In this document: positions 35,116-44,134 of the stretch, piece after piece
Layout of the letters: each line of letters starts with the position of its first letter
Numbering within the stretch: position 1 is the stretch's first letter
Assembly: GCF_023656565.1 (NCBI RefSeq)
Contig: NZ_JAMOKG010000005.1
Coordinates: forward strand, 1-64,000
From: Flavobacterium tyrosinilyticum
GTDB lineage: Bacteria > Bacteroidota > Bacteroidia > Flavobacteriales > Flavobacteriaceae
Direction: 5' to 3'
DNA length: 64,000 bases
The notes under the pieces: model-generated
The model's database searches: none
What the model saw: only the letters and a program-made list of their open reading frames with translations
What the model was told of the DNA's origin: nothing
Translations under genes and position numbers: made by a program

Positions 35116-37575
35116 ATGAATAGAGAGCAGTTATTTAAGATCGCCAGCGAATGGTTTGAAAGTCAGGGATGGAAACCTTTTCCGTTTCAGACTCAGACTT
35201 GGACTGCTTTTCTGCAGGGCAAAAATGGCTTGCTAAATGCTCCAACAGGAAGCGGAAAAACCTATGCGCTTTGGCTTCCCATCATTTTAAACTACATCAA
35301 AGAAAATCCGAATTACAAAAATAAACATAACTCAGGATTAAAAGCAATTTGGATTACGCCTCTACGGTCTTTATCTGTTGAAATAAAACAAGCTGCTGAG
35401 CGAGTTTTAACAGATTTAGATATTCCAATGACAGTTGGAATTCGTTCCGGAGATACGTCTTCTGCAGAACGTGCCAAGCAAAAAAACAAAATGCCCGATT
35501 TGCTCATTACAACTCCCGAAAGTCTGCAACTACTTTTAGCAACAAAAGGGTATGCTAATATTTTTAAAAATTGCAGTTCAATCGTAATTGACGAATGGCA
35601 CGAATTACTCGGAACCAAACGTGGCGTGCAAATAGAATTAGGTTTGTCAAGATTGAAAACTATCGCGAAAAATATTCGTATTTGGGGAATCTCAGCCACA
35701 ATTGGTAATCTACAGCAAGCGCAGGAAGTTTTGCTTGGAGTAGATTCTGAAGCGTATAATAATTCTGTTTTAATCAAAGCGGTAATTAACAAGAAAATAA
35801 AAGTCATTTCCATAATTCCAGAGAAAATGGATACGTATCCATGGCGCGGACATATGGGTTTGCATCTGATTGATGAAGCGGCAAAAATTATAAAAGCCAG
35901 TAAAACGACGCTTATTTTTACCAATGTTCGTTCGGCTTGCGAAATATGGTATCAGAGATTATTAGAAAAATATCCTGAATTTGCTGGCGAAATGGCGATG
36001 CATCACGGAAGCATTGACAGAGAAACCAGACTTTGGGTAGAAAATGCTATTCGGAATGAAGAATTAAAAGTCGTAGTCTGCACTTCTAGTTTAGATTTAG
36101 GTGTTGACTTTGCTCCTGTCGAATCGATTATTCAAGTTGGAGGGCCAAAAGGCGTTGCTCGATTTATGCAGCGTGCCGGACGAAGCGGACATCAGCCTGG
36201 AAAAGAAAGCGTTATTTATTTTCTTGCCACTCATGCCATTGAATTAATCGAAGCTTCGGCCTTGAAAAAAGCGGTTGAAAATAGTGTTATTGAAGATCGT
36301 GTTCCGTATTTAAACAGCTGGGATGTTTTGGTTCAATACCTTAATACGTTGGCAGTTTCTGACGGATTTTATCCAAACGAAATTTTCAAAGAAATTCAGG
36401 GAACTTTTAGTTATCAAACCATTTCGGATGAAAATTGGAACTGGATTCTAAATTTTATTACACAAGGAAGTCAAAGTCTTCATGCTTACGACGAATTTAA
36501 AAAAGTGGAAATTGACGAAAATGGCTGTTACAAAATAAACAGCAGAATGATTGCCATGCATCACAGAATGCAGATCGGAACTATTGTTGGCGATGCTGTG
36601 ATGAATGTAAAATACATCAGCGGTGGTTATATAGGCACGATTGAAGAATGGTTTATTTCGAAATTAAAACCTGGCGACACTTTTATTTTCGCAGGAAAAA
36701 AACTCGAATTGTTCAAAATCAGAAACATGCAGGTTTTGGTAAAAAAAGCGAGTCCGAAGAAAGAATCTAAAATTGCGAGCTGGATGGGCGGACGCTTGGC
36801 TCTTTCTTCTCAAATGAGTGAATTGCTTCGACAGGAATTATATCGCGCCAATACCGATAATCTTTCGCCAGAATTAAAAGCTTTACAGCCTTTATTTAAA
36901 AGACAGCGAAAAGAATCTATCGTACCGAGTTCTGATGAATTTTTAATTGAAACTTTTAAAACCAGAGAAGGATTTCATGCGATTTTTTATCCTTTTGAAG
37001 GACGTTTTGTTCATGAAGCTTTAGCCAGTTTATTGGCCTTTAGAATAAGTTTATTGCAATCGATCACATTTTCTTTAGCTTATAATGATTATGGTTTCGA
37101 ATTACTTTCCGATCAGGAAATAGATATCGAAGCCGTTTTAGACAATAATCTATTTTCAACCGAATATGTGCATCACGATTTGCAGAAAAGTTTAAATTCG
37201 ACCGAAATGGCAAGAAGAAAATTTAGAGATATAGCGGTAATTTCAGGATTAGTTTTTACCGGTTTTCCAGGAAAAATGGTTAAGACTAAACATTTGCAAA
37301 GTGGTTCTCAGCTGTTATTTGAAGTTTTCAGAGATTTTGAACCTGATAATTTATTATTGCATCAAGCCTACCGTGAAACTTTTGAACATCAATTAGAAGA
37401 AGGACGTTTGATTTTGGCTTTGGAACGAATTGCAAATCAAAAAATAATCTGGAAGCAATGTTTAAAACCAACTCCTTTTAGTTTTCCTATAATTACTGAT
37501 CGATTGAGAGAAAAACTTTCGAGCGAAACTTTGGCTGAAAGAATTCAGAAAATGACTGCATCTTATATGAAATAG
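35116..37575 (+). CDS. Ligase-associated Lhr-like DEXH-box helicase
   Basis: 819 residues. Walker A APTGSGKTYALW with K48; the DExH box is DEWH at 159-162; ISATIGNL (motif III); DLGVDFAPVE and QRAGRSGHQPG (motifs V and VI). The long C-terminal region is the Lhr-specific module. It is a 3'-5' DNA helicase of superfamily 2. It abuts the ligase (no gap) and precedes PdeM by 6 bp, so the four genes work as one operon. Confidence 0.94.
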   Translation: MNREQLFKIASEWFESQGWKPFPFQTQTWTAFLQGKNGLLNAPTGSGKTYALWLPIILNYIKENPNYKNKHNSGLKAIWITPLRSLSVEIKQAAERVLTDLDIPMTVGIRSGDTSSAERAKQKNKMPDLLITTPESLQLLLATKGYANIFKNCSSIVIDEWHELLGTKRGVQIELGLSRLKTIAKNIRIWGISATIGNLQQAQEVLLGVDSEAYNNSVLIKAVINKKIKVISIIPEKMDTYPWRGHMGLHLIDEAAKIIKASKTTLIFTNVRSACEIWYQRLLEKYPEFAGEMAMHHGSIDRETRLWVENAIRNEELKVVVCTSSLDLGVDFAPVESIIQVGGPKGVARFMQRAGRSGHQPGKESVIYFLATHAIELIEASALKKAVENSVIEDRVPYLNSWDVLVQYLNTLAVSDGFYPNEIFKEIQGTFSYQTISDENWNWILNFITQGSQSLHAYDEFKKVEIDENGCYKINSRMIAMHHRMQIGTIVGDAVMNVKYISGGYIGTIEEWFISKLKPGDTFIFAGKKLELFKIRNMQVLVKKASPKKESKIASWMGGRLALSSQMSELLRQELYRANTDNLSPELKALQPLFKRQRKESIVPSSDEFLIETFKTREGFHAIFYPFEGRFVHEALASLLAFRISLLQSITFSLAYNDYGFELLSDQEIDIEAVLDNNLFSTEYVHHDLQKSLNSTEMARRKFRDIAVISGLVFTGFPGKMVKTKHLQSGSQLLFEVFRDFEPDNLLLHQAYRETFEHQLEEGRLILALERIANQKIIWKQCLKPTPFSFPIITDRLREKLSSETLAERIQKMTASYMK

Positions 37576-37581
37576 ATCTTT

Positions 37582-38220
37582 ATGAATATTCAAATACAAA
37601 ACGAAAACTTTATACTTCATTCAAGCGGAGCTGTTTTTTGGGAAAAGCAAAAAACGGTCATTATTTCTGATGTGCATTTGGGTAAAGTAACGCATTTTAG
37701 AAAACACGGAATTGCTATTCCGCAAAATGCCATTTCTGAAAATTTTAGAAAAATCACAGAAGTTTTGGATTATTTTCTACCTGAAAAAATCATTTTTTTG
37801 GGAGATTTATTTCACAGCGCCAAAAATGCTGAATGGGATTTATTTGAAGAATGGATTTCCAATCATAATCAAGAAACTTATTTGATTGCAGGAAATCATG
37901 ATATAATAGACCAAAAACATTATTACCAAATTGGAATTCTTGTCATTGATTCATTAGAGATTGATCATTTTCTCTTCACCCATCATCCTACAGAAAAAGA
38001 AAATTTTTTCAATTTCTCAGGACATATCCATCCTGGAATAATCCTCCGCGGATTAGGGCTTCAAAGCTTGAAACTGCGTTGTTTTTTTCAAAAAAACAAT
38101 CAAATGATAATGCCTGCTTTTGGAGAATTTACTGGAAAATTTATCATGAAACCTGAACCAGAACATACCGTTTTTGCTATCGCTGGAGATGAAATTATTT
38201 TGATAAACAAAAACAATTGA
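37582..38220 (+). CDS. pdeM: Ligase-associated DNA damage response endonuclease PdeM
   Basis: 212 residues. It has all the calcineurin-like phosphoesterase metal motifs: D30 and H32 (ISDVHLGK), D75 (GDLFHS), N105-H106-D107 (AGNHD), H134/H135 (FTHHP) and GHIHPG. This is the last gene of the cassette. Family members are nucleases; specificity for this one is inferred from the operon only. Confidence 0.93.
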   Translation: MNIQIQNENFILHSSGAVFWEKQKTVIISDVHLGKVTHFRKHGIAIPQNAISENFRKITEVLDYFLPEKIIFLGDLFHSAKNAEWDLFEEWISNHNQETYLIAGNHDIIDQKHYYQIGILVIDSLEIDHFLFTHHPTEKENFFNFSGHIHPGIILRGLGLQSLKLRCFFQKNNQMIMPAFGEFTGKFIMKPEPEHTVFAIAGDEIILINKNN

Positions 38221-38279
38221 AACAATCTATTTGACTTATTTACAATATTATAAAAAAGCAAATCTAAAGTATCCATTGA

Positions 38280-38311
38280 ATTATCTCCAGCTCTAACTGG
38301 AGATAATTTTA
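38280..38311. terminator. Hairpin between convergent genes
   Basis: ATTATCTCCAG (38280-38290) and CTGGAGATAAT (38297-38307) form an 11-bp stem with a 6-nt loop and a following T-run. Confidence 0.65.
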
Positions 38312-38385
38312 ATAGATATATTTTACGTCTGCAGCATTGCATCTGCCCTAACCTTTTAGTATACGTGGAAGGACTTCTTACCGAA

Positions 38386-38907
38386 TTAATTATTGCGATT
38401 GGAATTTGCATTTTCTTGAAGCTTACCGATTTTTACTAGAATAAAATTCTCATACGCATCTTGCCTTTCGTCGCTTTTTCTCCCTGAACTAAATCCTTCA
38501 CTAATTCTATAATTCTTAACAAACTGGCTTTTCTTTGCTCCTAAAGCATAATGCCAGCTTCCCATTTCTGATTGAACAAAAATTATGGCTTCATCCAGAT
38601 TCATTATTTTCTTTTTTGAAATTAACGGACTTGTTTTATAAACGGCATTATTACGAGCATCAAACGTAAACCGAATTTTAGAAGCTATTTGAATATCATA
38701 TAAAAAATGAATCAAAAAGTATATTAAGAATATACCAATCACCCAACGCATTTCTTCTCCTAGATCATTAAAAAACAATAGTAAAGCTATTACTCCTGCC
38801 GTTATTCCAGCCAAAAACCACCAGGATTGATTTACTGATGGTTTTTGCGGATTAAATGAAAAAGAATACAGCGTTTCTTCGATGTTATATCTTTCTCGAA
38901 TGTTCAT
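38386..38907 (-). CDS. Hypothetical membrane protein
   Basis: 173 residues. Two adjacent membrane segments (about 29-47 and 53-72) are followed by a cytoplasmic or periplasmic domain with no motif I recognise. The start overlaps the 3' end of the next upstream gene by 23 bp, so it is translationally coupled to it. The same two-helix layout as the neighbour suggests a functional pair (PH-like or YcxB-like proteins have a similar plan). Confidence 0.75.
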   Translation of the reverse strand: MNIRERYNIEETLYSFSFNPQKPSVNQSWWFLAGITAGVIALLLFFNDLGEEMRWVIGIFLIYFLIHFLYDIQIASKIRFTFDARNNAVYKTSPLISKKKIMNLDEAIIFVQSEMGSWHYALGAKKSQFVKNYRISEGFSSGRKSDERQDAYENFILVKIGKLQENANSNRNN

Positions 38908-39346
38908 CTAAAATTTCATTAATTTCATTAATCAAATTCTGCATGGATCTAGCTGTAAAACCTTGTGCAATTCCAGTGCATTTCTCCTTGTTATCTTTTC
39001 TGTAATAAAGATTTAAGCAAACGTTTGTTGTGATAAAATTATGTCTGACTTTGACCACTTCAAAATTGAGAAAATCAGCAATCGGAATCAGAACGGGTTT
39101 ATTAACCAATCCGTTTTTTATTCTAAACTCCTTTCTGTCGAGATCAATACTAAATCCTTCCTGCCAAATCGAAATAAAGCATAAAACAGCCAAGACTCCA
39201 AAAATGCCAATTACTGCATTATTTTTATAATAAATGCCTCCAATAGTAAAAGCAATCATTCCGAGTACCACAATTAGTCCAAAGCCGTATTGCCTTTTCA
39301 TGACATACAGATTTCCTTCTTTTGTGAATTTCTTAAGTTGATTCAT
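38885..39346 (-). CDS. Hypothetical membrane protein, partner of the preceding entry
   Basis: 153 residues from the ATG at 39346. Upstream ATG (39370) and TTG (39373) codons would overlap the neighbour; the 39346 start is chosen because it avoids this. Two membrane segments (about 20-38 and 44-61) precede a soluble domain with FSIDLDRKEFRIKNG. No family is recognised with confidence. Confidence 0.72.
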   Translation of the reverse strand: MNQLKKFTKEGNLYVMKRQYGFGLIVVLGMIAFTIGGIYYKNNAVIGIFGVLAVLCFISIWQEGFSIDLDRKEFRIKNGLVNKPVLIPIADFLNFEVVKVRHNFITTNVCLNLYYRKDNKEKCTGIAQGFTARSMQNLINEINEILDEHSRKI

Positions 39347-39350
39347 TTCT

Positions 39351-39797
39351 CTACTCAATTTTAACGCCATCAATAATCAGAGAATCACAAAGAAGTGAAA
39401 TGTAAGCACTGGTATAATCGGCAGTTAATTGATCGCTTAAAGAATCTATTCTTCCTTTTGTAAAATCAAATTTTCTCGTAGGTAGCTTTCCAAATATATC
39501 GGTCATGGTAATTTGACCATCAACTCCTGCTTTATTTTTCATTAAAACTGCCAGCAAGGCAATATCTTGTTTTTCAAAATCAAGAGAAAAATAATAATTG
39601 TTTTTTACCTCCGATTCTGTTCCGCTGACAGTAGATTTTGTAAAAGAAAATGTAGCAGATCTCAATACAGCTTTTGTCGTTTTGTTACCATCTTTCAAAG
39701 CGATTTCAATTTTAATGCGTCTATCTTCTTGCCCATAACTTAATGATGACATAAAAAGGCAAGCTACTACTAATAATGTAAAAAAATTCTTATTCAT
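39351..39797 (-). CDS. Hypothetical exported protein, possibly Hcp-like fold
   Basis: 148 residues with a signal peptide (MNKNFFTLLVVACLFMSSLSYGQ). The beta-rich mature part (AVLRSATFSFTKS...VDGQITMTD...CDSLIIDGVKIE) shares a loose strand pattern with TssD/Hcp tube proteins, but an Hcp protein would not have a signal peptide, so this is only a remark. It is the first gene of a three-gene unit with the two membrane proteins. Confidence 0.65.
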   Translation of the reverse strand: MNKNFFTLLVVACLFMSSLSYGQEDRRIKIEIALKDGNKTTKAVLRSATFSFTKSTVSGTESEVKNNYYFSLDFEKQDIALLAVLMKNKAGVDGQITMTDIFGKLPTRKFDFTKGRIDSLSDQLTADYTSAYISLLCDSLIIDGVKIE

Positions 39798-40044
39798 AAT
39801 TTTATAGTTTTAAAAATAATTTATAACAGCAAGATTACTACGAAGATCAACTTGCCACAATTCGAAATTGGCAAATGGATGCTTTAGATTTTTATTTGGT
39901 AATTGTATACCAGTATCGAGAAAATACGCTCTTTAACCACTTCTACACAGAGACTTTACAAAGGATTTTCTTGTCCAATTTGCAGTCAGTTTTTTTTGGT
40001 TAGTCTATTTTCAATTTGTACTTTGGCTTTAATTACCACAATGT

Positions 40045-42063
40045 ATGCACGAAAAAAACACTTTAAATCAGATAAAAAATAAGGAAACGAAATGGCTATT
40101 CTCGTTTCTTATTTTGTTTTTCATCACCACTATAAATGCACAAATTTCGGCTGTCGAAAAGATTGCATCCTATGGCTATTCCAAACGTTTTTCCGATTCA
40201 TCTGCGAGTAAAAAAATACAGCAACAAGCTCTTACTTTAGCCAAGAAAAAAAAGAATATCGACGATGAAGTTATTTGTTATTCGTATCTCGCTCTTACAC
40301 AAAGGCGTTTATTGCATTTAAAAGAATTTACTCGTTATGCAGACACTGCTTATATTTTAGCTCAAAAAAGCAACAAAATAAGAGTTAAAGCTTTTGCTTC
40401 TCTGGCAATGGGAAATTTAAAGTCTTATATAGACGACAAACCTCAGGCCATCGATCATTTATTGCATTCGTATACGCTTTTCTCAAAAATAAATGCTCAT
40501 GATCAATGTGCTAAAATTGCGTCCGATATATCCTATCTATTTTCTCCGGCATCGCCAGAAAAGGTTCATAAATATGCGCAAGAGGCTCTTGAACATGCTT
40601 ATAAAGCAAAAGATCCAGAAAGTAAACTGTATGCAAGATTAGCTTACGGAGGTTATTTGACCGATAAACTGGAATCTGGAACAGAGAAAGATTGGCAAAA
40701 GACTTTGGATTTTTTAAAAACTACAGCATCACTTGCCGAAAAAGAATCTTTTGATATCATTAGCAAAAGCAATATCGGAATCGCCTACATTAATCTGGCA
40801 GATCTTTATTCTAAAGGTCCGAAACCAATTAATGAAACTGCATTGTTTGACAACCTTGAAAAAGCTACTGCAATTGCCAAAAAATACAATATTAAAATCA
40901 TTTACAGAAGCGCTATTGGCCTTCAAGGTTTTTATTATACCGAAAAAGGAAATTATGTAAAAGCCGAAATGCTTTTTATTGAAGGAATAAAATACCAACT
41001 TAGTTTACCTTACACCGATAATTATTTATTGGCTAATTTTTACAATTGCTTAAAAGAAGTTTCTGCAAAGCGTCATGATTTTGAAGCCTATTATGCATAC
41101 GATACCTTGTTTACGAAATACAATCAGTTAAAATATAATGAAACCACTCAGAAGCTTTTGCAAAATGCAGATGCCAGATTTGAGTCTTCCAAAAAAATGG
41201 AGCGTATAAAACAGCTTGAATTGGAAAATGAACTGGAGCAGCAAAATAAACTTTTAGGTTATGGAATTGCTGGAGTTCTTTTGCTTGGACTTGTTTTTAT
41301 GTTTCGTTCTTATTATTTCAGGCAGCGTTATTATTTAAAGCGTGAAGAAATTTTAAAGCAAGAACAAACCAACAGTGAATTGAAGCTGCAATTAATGGAA
41401 AAAGAAACCATTGAAAACCTTGCAACTAGACTTTCGTTAGAAAGAAGACTATTGCGTTCTCAAATGGATCCGCATTTTATTTTTAATGCTTTGGGAAATA
41501 TTCAGAGTATGATTTTGCAGAAAGATACAATTCCGGCAGTTTCTTATTTGAATAAATTTGCCAAACTCACACGCCAAATTCTAGAACAATCGAGAAAGGA
41601 AACCATTTCGTTAGAAGAAGAAATTGGCACTTTAAAAAATTATATCGAATTGCAGCAGTTGCGTCTGAATAATAGTTTTGAATATGCGATTGTTTGCGAC
41701 GAATCTGTTGAAGAGGATGTTCTTATTCCGCCACTTTTGATTCAGCCTTTTATTGAAAATGCTGTTGAACACGGATTAAAGCCAAAACCAAAAGAAGAAA
41801 AAGGTCTATTGCAGATTAATTTCTCACAGCAGACCGAACAAAAAAATCTAATCTGCACCATAAAAGACAACGGAATCGGACTTACAGCTTCGAGAAAATT
41901 GAAAACAAACGAAAATCATAAATCTCTTTCTACCACAATTACTGACGAAAGATTAGCAAAAATGCAAAAAGATCATCCGCATGCTGGTTTTCAGGTTTTA
42001 GAGCGCAATGCAGACAACGGAGAAACGGGCTGCATTGTTATTATTAATATTCCAATATTGTAA
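40045..42063 (+). CDS. TPR-containing LytS-type sensor histidine kinase
   Basis: 672 residues. An N-terminal hydrophobic segment (about 17-33), tetratricopeptide-like helices to about 395, a membrane helix (about 411-427) and a coiled coil come before the kinase. The phospho-acceptor is H477 in SQMDPHFIFNALGNIQ, the His_kinase (PF06580) type. The ATPase domain has QPFIENAVEHGLKP and KDNGIGL. The tail of the gene is followed after 3 bp by its LytTR regulator. The periplasmic TPR region is typical of Bacteroidetes; its signal is unknown. Confidence 0.92.
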   Translation: MHEKNTLNQIKNKETKWLFSFLILFFITTINAQISAVEKIASYGYSKRFSDSSASKKIQQQALTLAKKKKNIDDEVICYSYLALTQRRLLHLKEFTRYADTAYILAQKSNKIRVKAFASLAMGNLKSYIDDKPQAIDHLLHSYTLFSKINAHDQCAKIASDISYLFSPASPEKVHKYAQEALEHAYKAKDPESKLYARLAYGGYLTDKLESGTEKDWQKTLDFLKTTASLAEKESFDIISKSNIGIAYINLADLYSKGPKPINETALFDNLEKATAIAKKYNIKIIYRSAIGLQGFYYTEKGNYVKAEMLFIEGIKYQLSLPYTDNYLLANFYNCLKEVSAKRHDFEAYYAYDTLFTKYNQLKYNETTQKLLQNADARFESSKKMERIKQLELENELEQQNKLLGYGIAGVLLLGLVFMFRSYYFRQRYYLKREEILKQEQTNSELKLQLMEKETIENLATRLSLERRLLRSQMDPHFIFNALGNIQSMILQKDTIPAVSYLNKFAKLTRQILEQSRKETISLEEEIGTLKNYIELQQLRLNNSFEYAIVCDESVEEDVLIPPLLIQPFIENAVEHGLKPKPKEEKGLLQINFSQQTEQKNLICTIKDNGIGLTASRKLKTNENHKSLSTTITDERLAKMQKDHPHAGFQVLERNADNGETGCIVIINIPIL

Positions 42064-42066
42064 AAA

Positions 42067-42807
42067 ATGTACAAAACAATCATTATAGAAGACGAACAAC
42101 GCATTCGCGAAGCTTTATCCATTATGTTGGAAATGGTTGCTCCAGAAGAAATTCAGATTATTGCTTACGCGGAAAGTGTCGAAGAAGCTGTAAAATTAAT
42201 TGACCGCATGCAGCCCGATTTGGTTTTTATGGATATTATGCTTCAAAACGGAACTGGGTTTGATGTTCTAAAACAAATTTCCTTCAACTCTTTTCATCTT
42301 ATTTTTACAACTGCTTACGAACAGCACGCCATTAATGCTTTCAAATACAGCGCAATAGATTATCTGCTAAAACCAATTGATCCAGACGAACTTAGAACTG
42401 CAATTGAAAGGATTTCGCTTTTACAAGAAAGAGTTTTAGAAAAACAGCAATTAAGCGAATTGCAAAATAACCTTACCAAAACTCCCGACCGCATTATATT
42501 GCCCACGCAAGAGGCTATGTATGTAGTTAAATTAGAACAAATTACAAGATGCGAAACTTCTGGTTCTTATACCACTTTCTTTTTGACCGATGGCCGAAAA
42601 ATTATGGTTTCTAAACCTTTAAAAAATTATGAAGATTTGCTGGAACCTCCAATGTTTTTTCGCATTCATCAGTCGCATTTGATCAATGTAAATTCTATTA
42701 TAAGTTATTCTCGCGAAGGAATGGTTCACATGAATGACAAATCGGTTGTGCCTATTTCAAGAGGAAAAAAGGAGCAATTTTTCAAATTAATGAAAGAGGA
42801 AATTTAA
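42067..42807 (+). CDS. LytTR-family response regulator
   Basis: 246 residues. The receiver has E8/D9 and phospho-acceptor D56 in LVFMDIMLQNGTGF, with the K in YLLKPIDPDE. The C-terminal LytTR DNA-binding domain has RCETSGSYTTFFL and FFRIHQSHLINV. It is paired with the TPR histidine kinase. Its targets are unknown; a plausible one is the DUF4870 gene immediately downstream. Confidence 0.93.
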   Translation: MYKTIIIEDEQRIREALSIMLEMVAPEEIQIIAYAESVEEAVKLIDRMQPDLVFMDIMLQNGTGFDVLKQISFNSFHLIFTTAYEQHAINAFKYSAIDYLLKPIDPDELRTAIERISLLQERVLEKQQLSELQNNLTKTPDRIILPTQEAMYVVKLEQITRCETSGSYTTFFLTDGRKIMVSKPLKNYEDLLEPPMFFRIHQSHLINVNSIISYSREGMVHMNDKSVVPISRGKKEQFFKLMKEEI

Positions 42808-42889
42808 CCTTTTGAAAAATAAATTTTACCTCTTACCGATTTAAATACAACCAATACCAACCAAAAAGCACAGTAGACAAAGTAACTAT

Positions 42890-42919
42890 TTCAGGTCCTA
42901 TTCCTAGCATCTATTTTTG
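42890..42919 (+). promoter_or_regulatory. Promoter of the DUF4870 gene
   Basis: A TTC at about 42890-42892, a 19-nt spacer and a -7 box TATTTTTG (42912-42919). The match is one base short of consensus, 22 bp before the start. Confidence 0.5.
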
Positions 42920-42940
42920 ACCCAATAAATAACTTAAACT

Positions 42941-43270
42941 ATGAATAATAAAACCCTTTCTATTCTTAGCTATGTCACTATTATTGGTTGGATTATAGCT
43001 TTTGTTAAAAGTAAAGATTTAACACCTAAAAGTGATTTGGTGAGATACCATTTAAAACAAGGATTCGGAATTTTTCTGGTTTCTTTAGTCGTAAATGTTG
43101 CTTTGTCTATTATTGTAACGATCGTTCCAGCGCTTTACTTTTTAAGCTATATCGGATACGTTATTTTTATTTTATGGATTTTCGGAATCATAAATGCGGC
43201 TAACGAACAAAAGAAACCAATTCCGTTAGTTGGACAAGTTTTTGAAGATAAATTCAGCTTTATTGACTAA
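42941..43270 (+). CDS. DUF4870-like membrane protein
   Basis: 109 residues with about three membrane segments (9-23, 42-65, 69-88). LVRYHLKQGFGIFL is the family signature (conserved H-x-KQG), and it ends in a small soluble tail. Such proteins are similar to import-component Tic20-like proteins, but the function in bacteria is unknown. Confidence 0.8.
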   Translation: MNNKTLSILSYVTIIGWIIAFVKSKDLTPKSDLVRYHLKQGFGIFLVSLVVNVALSIIVTIVPALYFLSYIGYVIFILWIFGIINAANEQKKPIPLVGQVFEDKFSFID

Positions 43271-43402
43271 TCAGTCTTGCTTTTTTTAGCTGACGTTTTT
43301 ATTTTTTGGATGTAGGAGATGATTCTCAGAGAACTTTTGTGGCTATGGTAGCACTGAATAGTATTTGAGGATCTTTCTACTTTTAAAGCAAAAACTAAAA
43401 AC

Positions 43403-43696
43403 TTATGCCAACCCTTCCAATTGCTGAAAAACAGGAATTAAAGCTTTTCCTTTTTCTGTTAAATTATACTCGATATGAAGAGGTTTCAGTTTAATAGTTA
43501 TCTTTTCTAGTAAACCTTCTTCTTCCAATTCTTTTAAAGCTGTAGCCAAAGATTGCTTATTTGAGCCCTGAATTTGGCGAAGCAAATTATTAAAACGTAA
43601 AGGCGATTCTGTAGCCAAACGAAAAATTTCTGCCTTCCATTTGCCCGATAGCATTTTTAGGAGTCTTTGTGCTGGACAAGTTTCTATTTCTTCCAT
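43403..43696 (-). CDS. HxlR-family transcriptional regulator
   Basis: 97 residues. CPAQRLLKMLSGKWKAEIFRL followed by LRFNNLLRQIQGSNKQSLATALKELEEEGLL is the winged-helix pattern of the HxlR family; the leading Cys-Pro is often a redox-sensing residue. It is divergent from the small membrane protein at 43786, with a palindrome at 43711-43726 between them that is a likely operator. Confidence 0.9.
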   Translation of the reverse strand: MEEIETCPAQRLLKMLSGKWKAEIFRLATESPLRFNNLLRQIQGSNKQSLATALKELEEEGLLEKITIKLKPLHIEYNLTEKGKALIPVFQQLEGLA

Positions 43697-43710
43697 AATT
43701 ATTGTGGGTA

Positions 43711-43726
43711 GTCAAAAAAAATTGAC
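43711..43726. promoter_or_regulatory. Palindrome in the HxlR intergenic region
   Basis: GTCAA-N6-TTGAC, a perfect inverted repeat 15 bp upstream of the HxlR start and 60 bp before the divergent gene. It is placed and sized as an HxlR dimer operator. Confidence 0.45.
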
Positions 43727-43729
43727 CTA

Positions 43730-43760
43730 TTGTTTTCGAAAGTATTTTAATTAAAATTTG
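43730..43760 (+). promoter_or_regulatory. Promoter of the 81-residue membrane protein gene
   Basis: TTG (43730-43732), 20-nt spacer, -7 AAAATTTG (43753-43760), one base short of consensus. It directly follows the palindrome, so HxlR binding could repress it. Confidence 0.45.
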
Positions 43761-43785
43761 CTTTAATTCTAAGTAAAAATATAAA

Positions 43786-44031
43786 ATGAAAGCAAAGAAA
43801 CCAAGCGAAATGACTGTCGAAGAGTTATTAAAAACGCAAAAAACAATTAAAACAACCATTAAGGTTTTGATTCTAATTGCCATCTTATTACTTCTCATAA
43901 TTGTATTTATTTTTCTCGAGAAAGGATTTTTAACTTTAATGATTTTTCCTTTATCTATGGCTTTTCTTATTGTCAATTCTAATTTTCTTAAAGAAATTCA
44001 AGAGGAAATCGCTTCAAGAAACCTAGAGTAG
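43786..44031 (+). CDS. Hypothetical small membrane protein
   Basis: 81 residues. A charged N-terminal helix (MTVEELLKTQKTIKTTIK) is followed by two membrane segments (about 26-44 and 49-66) and a charged tail. No family is recognised. Likely regulated by the divergent HxlR protein. Confidence 0.65.
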   Translation: MKAKKPSEMTVEELLKTQKTIKTTIKVLILIAILLLLIIVFIFLEKGFLTLMIFPLSMAFLIVNSNFLKEIQEEIASRNLE

Positions 44032-44101
44032 CATCACAAAATGAAATCGGTTTCTTTATTTAAATTTCATTTTTCTTAACTGAAAGTCTTGCAAAAAAAA
44101 T

Positions 44102-44109
44102 TACATTTG
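44102..44109 (+). promoter_or_regulatory. -7 box of the mechanosensitive channel gene
   Basis: TACATTTG, a full match to TAnnTTTG, 26 bp before the start; the -33 position is poor. Confidence 0.4.
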
Positions 44110-44134
44110 AGCTCCCTAAATAAGCCCATAAATT

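Noticed and set aside
38100..38411. A 103-codon minus-strand ORF over the end of pdeM
   Set aside because: It lies mostly opposite pdeM and its terminator hairpin, and has no resemblance to known families.
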